Shown piece by piece: positions 1-5,578 of a stretch of DNA of 6,079 bases. The DNA comes from Atribacterota bacterium. GTDB taxonomy: Bacteria; Atribacterota; Phoenicimicrobiia; Phoenicimicrobiales; Phoenicimicrobiaceae. The notes beneath the pieces were generated by a model that made no database searches, had not been told where the DNA came from, and worked only from the letters and a program-made list of their open reading frames with translations. The stretch's first letter is position 1. Each line of letters starts with the position of its first letter. The stretch spans positions 1 to 6,079 of the forward strand of contig JAUVOA010000099.1 of assembly GCA_030599445.1 (NCBI GenBank). The letters are read 5' to 3'. The translations under genes were made by a program, and so were the position numbers.

Positions 1-96
1 ATCAATGCTCACCGAAAGGAGTTTTTAAAGAAATCTATACTTCGTATGGGTAGGAAGATATCTAAACGATTAGGATATAATGGGAAAATAAAATGA
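1..96 (+). CDS. C-terminal end of a probable IclR-family transcriptional regulator (5' partial)
   Basis: Frame 1 is open from the first base to TGA at 94-96, giving 31 residues. The tail is basic and reads FLKKSILRMGRKISKRLGY near its end. IclR-family regulators commonly end in a helix of the form 'aA.eIS.rLGy', lying at the edge of the C-terminal effector-binding domain, and this fragment fits that pattern well. No domain core is visible, so the assignment rests on about 20 residues. If correct, the protein would be a ligand-responsive DNA-binding regulator encoded just upstream of the transporter and pointing the same way, a common position for a local regulator of sugar or sugar-acid catabolism. 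It could instead be the end of an unrelated basic protein. I am fairly sure this is a coding end and only moderately sure of the family. Confidence 0.5.
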   Translation: MNAHRKEFLKKSILRMGRKISKRLGYNGKIK

Positions 97-177
97 ATGG
101 GGAAAAGAAGTAAAATTTTTAATAGTATTAAGTGTATCGATATTTGTAATGCTATTGTACTATAAAAAAGTGATTTT

Positions 178-205
178 TTGTAATTTTTGTTTATATAAAA
201 ATAAT
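178..205 (+). promoter_or_regulatory. Candidate sigma-70-type promoter for the binding-protein gene
   Basis: TTGTAA at 178-183 (4 of 6 matches to TTGACA) and AATAAT at 200-205 (5 of 6 matches to TATAAT) are separated by 16 bases. They lie about 190 bases before the binding-protein start, so transcription from here would leave a long untranslated leader. Matches of this quality are expected by chance in such AT-rich DNA. A second weak option is CATAAT at 292-297, for which I found no good -35 partner. Confidence 0.25.
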
Positions 206-309
206 TTTAATTGTAGAGTATTTTAATTTGTAAAAAGGAGGGAAGAATTTATTATACTTGAACTTTAGTTATTTACTTTCATATTTAGTCTCATAATTAG
301 TACGTAAAT

Positions 310-343
310 ATGGTCGAAAGGAGAGGGTGAAGAAATAGACCAT
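310..343 (+). repeat. Gapped inverted repeat around a Shine-Dalgarno-like loop in the leader
   Basis: ATGGTC at 310-315 is the exact reverse complement of GACCAT at 338-343. One mismatch and then three more A-T pairs (306-308 with 345-347) could lengthen the stem. The 22-base loop carries the purine-rich tract AGGAGAGGGTG, and TTTTGTT follows the right arm. It could be a weak leader hairpin or a protein-binding half-site pair. The stem is short and the loop long, so chance is a real possibility. Confidence 0.25.
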
Positions 344-393
344 TTTGTTAATAAAACAAAAAATAAAGAAATTTTTAAAGGAGGAAATTTTTA

Positions 394-1431
394 ATGTTCA
401 AATCTAAAAATATTTTATTTTTCGCATTAACTATTGTTTTAATTATGGGAATATTTAGTTTTAGCTATGCTGCAGATCCTATTTTACTCGGTGTGTCGAT
501 ACGATCTTTGGCCAACCCTTACCATGCAGCACTTGGCGAAGGTGGGAAGTTATATGCTCAGTTCTTAGGGCAGGAGGAGAATTGTGTCATTCTTGCCAGT
601 GAGGGATCAAGTGAAAAACAATTGAATGATATTAAAGCTTTAATTGCCCGGTCAAAAGGAGAGGTTGTTTTCCTTGTTGATCCAAATGAGGCACAGGATT
701 CCCTGGCAATCGCTATTGAGTGCGAAAAACAGAAAGTTTATTTTGTAACTCAGTGGAATAAGCCTGATGATGTTAAAGTCAGTGACTATAATTACTGGGT
801 CACCCATATTGGGATAGATAGTATTACAACTGGATACGAAACAGCGAAAACTCTTTTTGATGCTATTGGCGGAGAAGGTGATGTATTTGCCGTTCAAGGA
901 ATGTTAGGGAACAATGCCGCTATTGGCCGTTGGGAAGGCTTCCAAAGGGCACTGAAGGAGTATCCGGGAATCAATGTTGTCGGTTGGGAAGTTGGTGACT
1001 GGCAAAAAGCAAAATCATTCAATCTGACAGCTAATGCACTAATTGCCAATCCCGATTTGGATGCTGTATGGTGTGCGAATGACTCTATGGCAATGGGTTC
1101 CCTCGAAGCATTAAGAGCCAAAGGCCTTGCCGGTAAAGTTCCTGTTGCCGGAGCTGATGCCATTCCTGAGATGTTGGAAGCCATAAAAAATGGCGAAGCA
1201 GTAGCCACAGCTTCTACAGATCCTCTATGGCAGTCTGGACAAGGTTTGGCAATTGCTCTTGCAGCTAAAGAAGGGAAGATTGATGTTGCTAAACTTCCGG
1301 AGAATAAACGAGAGTGGGAAGCCCCATCAGTGATGGTAAATTCGGATAATATTGATTGGTTCATGGAAAACTACATCGATTCCCATCCGGAATATGATTA
1401 TGATAACTACTGGGAAAGATGGAGCGAATAA
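394..1431 (+). CDS. Sugar ABC transporter substrate-binding protein (RbsB-like, periplasmic-binding fold type I)
   Basis: This 345-residue protein captures a sugar-like ligand outside the inner membrane and delivers it to the permease pair encoded downstream. Residues 1-26 are a Sec signal peptide: lysines at 3 and 5, a hydrophobic core, then S-Y-A before A27-D28. No cysteine lies at the cleavage site, so it is not an evident lipoprotein. The mature protein follows the cluster B (RbsB/Peripla_BP_4) plan: a first strand with SIRSLANPYHAAL (35-47), D96-P97, the hinge segment GIDSITTGY (140-148), QGMLGNN...GRWEGF (168-183), DAVWCANDSMAMGSLEAL (223-240) and VPVAGADAIPEMLEAIKNG (249-267). Length is usual for the family. 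The start is firm: AAAGGAGG at 377-384 lies 9 bases before ATG. The tail after about residue 325 is rich in Tyr, Trp and Asp. Codons look more G+C-rich than in the neighbouring genes, consistent with high expression. The ligand (pentose, hexose, polyol or AI-2-like compound) cannot be told. Confidence 0.93.
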   Translation: MFKSKNILFFALTIVLIMGIFSFSYAADPILLGVSIRSLANPYHAALGEGGKLYAQFLGQEENCVILASEGSSEKQLNDIKALIARSKGEVVFLVDPNEAQDSLAIAIECEKQKVYFVTQWNKPDDVKVSDYNYWVTHIGIDSITTGYETAKTLFDAIGGEGDVFAVQGMLGNNAAIGRWEGFQRALKEYPGINVVGWEVGDWQKAKSFNLTANALIANPDLDAVWCANDSMAMGSLEALRAKGLAGKVPVAGADAIPEMLEAIKNGEAVATASTDPLWQSGQGLAIALAAKEGKIDVAKLPENKREWEAPSVMVNSDNIDWFMENYIDSHPEYDYDNYWERWSE

Positions 1432-1461
1432 TTATCGACTTGGTGTTGAGTGATTGAACTG

Positions 1462-1495
1462 ATAGGAGCAGGTCAATCGACCTGCTCCTATTTTT
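1462..1495 (+). terminator. Strong intrinsic terminator between the binding-protein and permease A genes
   Basis: A perfect 13-bp stem, ATAGGAGCAGGTC (1462-1474) with GACCTGCTCCTAT (1479-1491), closes a four-base AATC loop and runs into a T tract (1491-1495). It begins 30 bases after the binding-protein stop codon. It should end most transcripts there while letting some polymerases through, or protect the 3' end of the binding-protein message. Either effect would give more binding protein than membrane components, a known feature of importer operons. The downstream spacer to 1597 has only weak promoter matches, such as TTAATT (1527-1532) with TATGAT (1550-1555), 17 bases apart. Confidence 0.93.
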
Positions 1496-1597
1496 AGAAT
1501 GATAAGTATTTTTCTTAAGTTAATTATTAATTGGAATTTAATAATTTAATATGATTTTAATTTTTATTGAAATTGGAAATAAGAGGAGAGATCGATA

Positions 1598-2611
1598 GTG
1601 GTGAAAATGAAACAAAATATATACAACTTTTTTTTGATGAAATATTCCAGGGAGAAAATAGCTCTCCTGATATCAGGTAAAGCCTCGTTCATTGCTCTGT
1701 TCAGTTTAATAATCATTTTCAGTTTTTTGGCTGATAAATTTTTTTCTCTATCTAATTTAACTAATATTCTTGATCTTTCAGCGATTTTACTATTAACCTC
1801 TACAGCTATGACATTTATTCTAATGCTTGGTTCAATTGATCTATCAGTAGAAGGGATAGCGGGGTTAACAGGTGTTGTCGGCGCCTTGATGGTAAAGAAT
1901 TTTAGCAATTCTAATGATTATGGATTACTCTCTATTATCATCTGCATTTTATTAGGTGCAATATTTGGCTTACTTAATGGTATTATCTTTACGAAACTTA
2001 AAATTCCTTCCTTTATGACAACTTTGGGTCTTGGAGCTGTAGCTTCAGGTGTATGTATTTTGTCTACCAGAGGCTATCCGGTAATTATTACCGATCAAAC
2101 AATTAGGGGATTGGCACATATTAAACTTTTAGGAGGGGTCATCCCGTTATTATTTGTAATTGCGATAACTATAAATTTACTTATTTGGTTTGTAAGTGAG
2201 AGGACCATATTAGGTCGACATGTAATAGCTATTGGGGGCGATGAAGCTATTGCAAAGGATTTAGGAATAAAAATAAATTTAGTAAAAATTATGGTTTTTG
2301 CTATTTCAGGCGCCATATTCGGTTTGGCCGGGATGTTACTTGTGGCAAAACTTGGTGCAGGAGATATAAGAAATCCTTATGGGTTGCTTTTTGACTCTAT
2401 AGCGGCGCCTTTAATAGGTGGAATTGCTATCACGGGAGGAATAGGAAAGATTCCTCATGCGGCCATCGGCGCAATAACATTAACTATTTTACGAAACGGC
2501 ATGGTATTATTGGGTATCAATCCATACATACAACAAAGTGTAGTTGGAACGATTATTATACTGACCGTAGCTATAACTATTGAACGTAAAAAAATTGGAG
2601 TAATTAAATGA
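1598..2611 (+). CDS. Sugar ABC transporter permease A (RbsC-like, BPD_transp_2 family)
   Basis: A 337-residue inner-membrane subunit forming half of the translocation path. Hydrophobic segments lie near residues 31-44, 57-78, 85-99, 110-131, 139-156, 178-198, 230-250, 265-282, 287-306 and 313-328. Family landmarks are GSIDLSV (78-84), IPSFMTTLG (136-144), GRHVIAIGGDEAIAKDLGI (206-224) and DSIAAPLIGGIAITGGIG (266-283), the last matching the conserved 'IAA..iGG....GG.G' ATPase-contact region. The chosen start is GTG at 1598, 9 bases after GAGGAG (1583-1588). A second GTG follows at 1601 and an ATG at 1607; the latter lies 18 bases from the Shine-Dalgarno and is less likely. The gene ends in an ATGA overlap with the ATPase gene, which implies translational coupling. 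It follows the terminator at 1462-1495, so it depends on read-through or an unproven local promoter. Its pairing with a second, different permease suggests a heterodimer. Confidence 0.92.
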   Translation: MVKMKQNIYNFFLMKYSREKIALLISGKASFIALFSLIIIFSFLADKFFSLSNLTNILDLSAILLLTSTAMTFILMLGSIDLSVEGIAGLTGVVGALMVKNFSNSNDYGLLSIIICILLGAIFGLLNGIIFTKLKIPSFMTTLGLGAVASGVCILSTRGYPVIITDQTIRGLAHIKLLGGVIPLLFVIAITINLLIWFVSERTILGRHVIAIGGDEAIAKDLGIKINLVKIMVFAISGAIFGLAGMLLVAKLGAGDIRNPYGLLFDSIAAPLIGGIAITGGIGKIPHAAIGAITLTILRNGMVLLGINPYIQQSVVGTIIILTVAITIERKKIGVIK

Positions 2612-4146
2612 AAATTGGAAGTAATTCAATACATCCATTTCTAAATATGGTGAATATTTCAAAATCATTTTTAGATGTTAAAGCTTTACAAGAAGTAAAT
2701 TTGAGCATTAATGAAAATGAAATTGTTGGTTTAGTAGGTGAAAATGGTGCTGGCAAGTCAACTCTAGTCAAAATTCTGGCAGGAGTCTATAAAGCCGATC
2801 GGGGGAAAATATCTATTGATGATAAAGACATATATATCAACAATCCTCAAGATGCGAAAAAGCATGGAATCGGGATTGTGTTTCAAGAGCAGTCGATTTT
2901 AAAAAATATGACTGTATGTGAGAATTTATTTCTTGGACAAGAGAAATTCTTTTTGAACTTAGGTGTATTATCACAAGAAAGAATGCTAAAGGAAGCATCT
3001 GAAATTCTTGCTGAATTAGACATCGATATTATGCCAACGAGAAATGCGAATACACTAAATTTTATTCAGCGGGAAATGATAGAAATTGCACGTAATGTAT
3101 GGTTGGCTAGGAAATCCAATGCAAGGGTTCCTATTATATTGCTTGATGAACCTACGACAGCTTTAGAGCAAAATGATATTAAATTTCTCTTTCAAAAACT
3201 AAACGAGATAAAGAAACATACAGCCATTATTTTTATTTCCCATCGATTAGAAGAAATTGTTACTCTTTGCGATCGTGTCTATATATTAAAAGACGGTAAA
3301 AATGTGGGCTGTTTCAATAAAGATGACATATCTGAAAATCTACTTCGATCCAAAATGGTAGGGAAGGAACTTGTAGGTGAATTTTATCAATCGTCAATGC
3401 AGAGAAAAGCTGGTGAAAAAGTTGTATTAGAGCTGAAAGGATGTTCTAAAAAACATGCTTTTTATGATGTTTCATTTCAATTAAAAGAGGGAGAGATATT
3501 AAGTATTTGTGGTACTGTAGGGTCTGGTAAAGAAGCATTGTGTAAGGCGATATTTGGTATTACCAAGTTTGATTCAGGTGATGTTTATATTGATGGTGTA
3601 AATGTAAAAGGATACATTAACTCGCCTATGGATGCTTTTAATAAAGGGATTGGCTATATACCTGAAGATCGTAGGAATGAGGGATTAATATTAAACTTAC
3701 CGATTTTTGAGAATATAACCCTCACGGTTCTTAAAAAATTAGAATCGCATGGAATGGTAAGCAGAAAAAAACAGTTCGAAGTGACAGAAAAAATAGTAAA
3801 AAAAATAGATATTCGTTCTGCTTCAATTACAGCTCTATGCAAGAATTTAAGCGGTGGTAACCAGCAAAAAGCGGTTTTAGGGAAGTGGCTTCTTTCAGGT
3901 AATAAGATTCTGGTAATGTCACATCCAACTCGCGGCGTAGATGTCGGTGCCAAACAACAAATATATACTCTAATGAGAGAGATGGTAAATGATGGGATGT
4001 CCCTGATAACCATGGGAGACAGCTTTGAGGAAGATATTGGGTTGGCTAATAGAATTATTATCATGAAGGATGGTAAGATAATAACAATCATTGATGCAAA
4101 TGAGTCCAAGCCGACCCCGGTTGATTTAATAGAATACATTGTATAG
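2608..4146 (+). CDS. Sugar ABC transporter ATP-binding protein with two fused nucleotide-binding domains (RbsA/MglA-like)
   Basis: A 512-residue cytoplasmic ATPase that powers import, of the usual length for the tandem RbsA/MglA class. NBD1: aromatic A-loop F21, Walker A GENGAGKS (44-51), Q-loop Q93, signature LNFIQ (150-154), Walker B IILLDE (176-181), switch histidine H212. NBD2: Walker A equivalent GTVGSGKE (302-309), GYIPEDRRNEG (349-359), signature LSGGNQQK (414-421), Walker B equivalent ILVMSHPTRGVDVGAK (434-449). Two things are odd. The NBD2 'LDE' is M-S-H, so both the magnesium-binding Asp and the catalytic Glu are absent. The NBD1 signature has Asn in place of the usual Ser. NBD2 of this family is often non-canonical (for example Arg in Walker A, no switch His), but the double D-E loss is stronger. 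ATP site 1 (NBD1 Walker motifs plus NBD2 LSGGN) looks intact. ATG at 2608 overlaps the permease A stop by 4 bases and has GGAG at 2597-2600. Confidence 0.93.
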   Translation: MKIGSNSIHPFLNMVNISKSFLDVKALQEVNLSINENEIVGLVGENGAGKSTLVKILAGVYKADRGKISIDDKDIYINNPQDAKKHGIGIVFQEQSILKNMTVCENLFLGQEKFFLNLGVLSQERMLKEASEILAELDIDIMPTRNANTLNFIQREMIEIARNVWLARKSNARVPIILLDEPTTALEQNDIKFLFQKLNEIKKHTAIIFISHRLEEIVTLCDRVYILKDGKNVGCFNKDDISENLLRSKMVGKELVGEFYQSSMQRKAGEKVVLELKGCSKKHAFYDVSFQLKEGEILSICGTVGSGKEALCKAIFGITKFDSGDVYIDGVNVKGYINSPMDAFNKGIGYIPEDRRNEGLILNLPIFENITLTVLKKLESHGMVSRKKQFEVTEKIVKKIDIRSASITALCKNLSGGNQQKAVLGKWLLSGNKILVMSHPTRGVDVGAKQQIYTLMREMVNDGMSLITMGDSFEEDIGLANRIIIMKDGKIITIIDANESKPTPVDLIEYIV

Positions 4147-4163
4147 GATATCGGTGTTTATAT

Positions 4164-5123
4164 ATGAAAAAAATACAATTTAAAAACAGTACTATCGATT
4201 TGACTAAATTATTACCACCAGTGGCTGTGATGACTTTATTTACCGTCTTCAGCCTAAGAAATCCTCAATTTTTAAGTTTATATAATATCGGTAATATACT
4301 AGATTTTGCAAATACATATTTTATAGCAGGGATAGGACTGACTTTTGTCATATTATTAGGAAGTATTGATTTGTCCATTGGAGCCATGATCTCATTGGAT
4401 ACAATCTTATTTATTATTATGATTAATGCTATTGGGTTTTGGGCTTATCCAATCATTATAGTTATTGGTATAGTGTTGGGTTTGTTCAATGGTGTTGTTC
4501 TTGTGCGATTAAAAATACCATCATTTATAGTAACTTTGGGTTCCTCGGGAATATTTATGAGTTTGGCATTAATTTTTTCTGGAGCGGGACCTATTGGGTT
4601 AGTGCCAAAACAACTTCACACTTTATCTTTTCTTACGGATCGAATAGGGCCATTTACGGTGAATCATCTTTTAGGTATGATTTTATTTATTGTCTTTCAA
4701 CTTGTTCAAAATAAAACTTTTTTTGGCAAAACAGTCTATGCGGCGGGTAACTCTGAGGTAACTACAAAACTCAGTGGATTACCTATACTGCGAACAAAGG
4801 TAATTTCTTTTGCAATTTCTGGTTTGTGTACTGCATTGGCTTCAATAATTATTGTTTCAATAATGTTAAGTGCAGCACCTTCCACAGGACCTCCATATAT
4901 GTTATTGATTATTGCTACAGTTGTGGTTGGTGGTACTGCGCTAAGTGGTGGTATAGGTGGAGTGTATAATACTTTGCTTGGTAGCTTTCTTATTAGTATA
5001 CTGGGGAATGGCATGAATGTTATAGGTATAGATATCTACTATCAGCAGATTATCCATGGAGCTATAATCATTGCTGCGGTTTCACTGACATTGGATAGAT
5101 CTAAGATTAAGATTGTAAAGTAG
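4164..5123 (+). CDS. Sugar ABC transporter permease B (RbsC-like, BPD_transp_2 family)
   Basis: A 319-residue inner-membrane permease, homologous to but clearly different from permease A. Shared landmarks are GSIDLSIG (66-73), IPSFIVTLG (118-126), FFGKTVYAAGNSEVTTKLSG (186-205) and ATVVVGGTALSGGIGG (251-266). Hydrophobic segments span most of residues 18-30, 50-66, 74-113, 121-140, 168-182, 212-237, 246-262, 268-287 and 295-310. Before the VVGG motif it has LLIIATV where permease A has FDSIAAP, so the acidic residue of this contact region is missing. The two permeases may therefore touch the ATPase unequally. The start at ATG 4164 is 17 bases after the ATPase stop. Its ribosome site is weak (GGTG at 4153-4156), so expression probably relies on coupling to the ATPase gene. 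With permease A it likely forms a heterodimeric channel, as in Lsr (AI-2) and rhamnose importers. Confidence 0.92.
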   Translation: MKKIQFKNSTIDLTKLLPPVAVMTLFTVFSLRNPQFLSLYNIGNILDFANTYFIAGIGLTFVILLGSIDLSIGAMISLDTILFIIMINAIGFWAYPIIIVIGIVLGLFNGVVLVRLKIPSFIVTLGSSGIFMSLALIFSGAGPIGLVPKQLHTLSFLTDRIGPFTVNHLLGMILFIVFQLVQNKTFFGKTVYAAGNSEVTTKLSGLPILRTKVISFAISGLCTALASIIIVSIMLSAAPSTGPPYMLLIIATVVVGGTALSGGIGGVYNTLLGSFLISILGNGMNVIGIDIYYQQIIHGAIIIAAVSLTLDRSKIKIVK

Positions 5124-5342
5124 TTAGAATGTGCCTGTAGTAAAAAAACTGCAAAAATATTATTTATAAAAATCTAAAGGAAAAATCTACTTACACTTGT
5201 TGGTCAATTGATATCATTTTATTACCAAAAAATTGGAGATAACATTATTAAAGATGAACTTAAAGAATTAGTTAGCGGTAATATTATTAATTTGTTTAGG
5301 CAAATATTACGTTGCAATTTAGCTTATTCTTGCTTAATTATC

Positions 5343-5393
5343 ATTTTATAACTCCTCATATATAATTTTATAATATATGAGGAGTTATAAAAT
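5343..5393. repeat. Perfect 21-bp inverted repeat with a 9-base loop
   Basis: The left arm 5343-5363 is the exact reverse complement of the right arm 5373-5393, with AATTTTATA (5364-5372) between them. The arms carry a C/G core, CTCCTC on the left and GAGGAG on the right, inside AT-rich flanks. RNA from either strand could form a long hairpin. The right arm is followed by A-rich, not T-rich, sequence, and the mirror is true on the other strand, so this is not a textbook intrinsic terminator. It could still block or end transcription, be a remnant of a small mobile palindrome, or be a protein-binding site. Confidence 0.9.
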
Positions 5394-5506
5394 AAAAAAT
5401 GTTAAGAGAAATATAAGATAAAAAACAATAATATAAATATATGCAAAAAGTTAGAATTTTGAAATAAAATTGAAAAAGCAAATGCTCATTAATAAAAAAT
5501 ACTTAT

Positions 5507-5534
5507 TTTATAAAATTTTAAAGATACTTATAAT
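5507..5534 (+). promoter_or_regulatory. Candidate promoter for the AOR-family gene
   Basis: A perfect -10 hexamer TATAAT lies at 5529-5534, about 45 bases before the start codon. The -35 candidate TTTATA at 5507-5512 (4 of 6 matches to TTGACA) is 16 bases upstream. A second pair is TTGAAA (5470-5475) with TAAAAA (5493-5498), 17 bases apart. Position and the perfect -10 favour the first, but the DNA is so AT-rich that chance matches are common. Confidence 0.35.
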
Positions 5535-5578
5535 TTTTTAATGTATTTTAAATACACAAATAGGGGAGGAGGAAAGAA

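Larger units (their letters stand above)
97..393 (+). other. AT-rich spacer/leader between the regulator end and the binding-protein gene
   Basis: No gene of normal size is supported here. The stretch holds three Shine-Dalgarno-like tracts (around 234-241, 317-326 and 377-384), of which only the last precedes a real start codon. It also holds an AT-only mini-hairpin (A164-169 with T174-179, loop GTGA), an 8-bp palindrome TATCGATA at 135-142, a gapped inverted repeat at 310-343 and an 11-base direct repeat GAAATTTTTAA at 368-378 and 384-394 that brackets the final Shine-Dalgarno. There is no convincing intrinsic terminator for the upstream gene, so read-through into the transporter is possible. 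A frame open at 92-223 encodes a hydrophobic stretch but has no usable start. Confidence 0.6.
5124..5578 (+). other. Long AT-rich spacer between the transporter and oxidoreductase genes
   Basis: This stretch of about 455 bases has no gene I can support. From left to right it contains a weak hairpin with no T tract (GTAGT 5137-5141 with ACTGC about 5148-5152), a cluster of nested small palindromes (5200-5228), an in-frame open stretch without a good start (5178-5351), a perfect 21-bp inverted repeat (5343-5393), oligo-A-rich sequence and a TATAAT box at 5529-5534 near the next gene. No canonical intrinsic terminator with a T tract follows the permease B gene, so where its transcript ends is unclear. 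The length and base composition suggest that the oxidoreductase gene has its own promoter. Confidence 0.6.

Noticed and set aside
97..393. Riboswitch or T-box in the long leader
   Set aside because: I could not find the conserved cores of any riboswitch class I know, and the helices visible are short and mostly A-T.
652..1364. Two long minus-strand open frames inside the binding-protein gene
   Set aside because: They are antisense to a well-conserved gene, have no Shine-Dalgarno or recognisable domain, and mirror the codon pattern of the + strand gene.
1564..2316. Minus-strand open frames across the start and middle of permease A
   Set aside because: Antisense to a clear membrane protein gene; no family motifs and no ribosome site.
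3654..4139. Minus-strand open frame over the second half of the ATPase gene
   Set aside because: The + strand here encodes recognisable ATPase motifs; the antisense translation shows none.
4439..5014. Alternative + frame (4439-4714) and minus-strand frame (4736-5014) inside permease B
   Set aside because: Both overlap conserved permease motifs in the main frame and have no supporting features.
5137..5152. Small hairpin just after permease B as an operon terminator
   Set aside because: Only five pairs including a G-U, an A-rich loop, and no T tract after it.
5482..5541. 19-codon ORF beginning ATG CTC ATT in the spacer
   Set aside because: No Shine-Dalgarno, very AT-rich codons, and it overlaps the best promoter candidate for the next gene.
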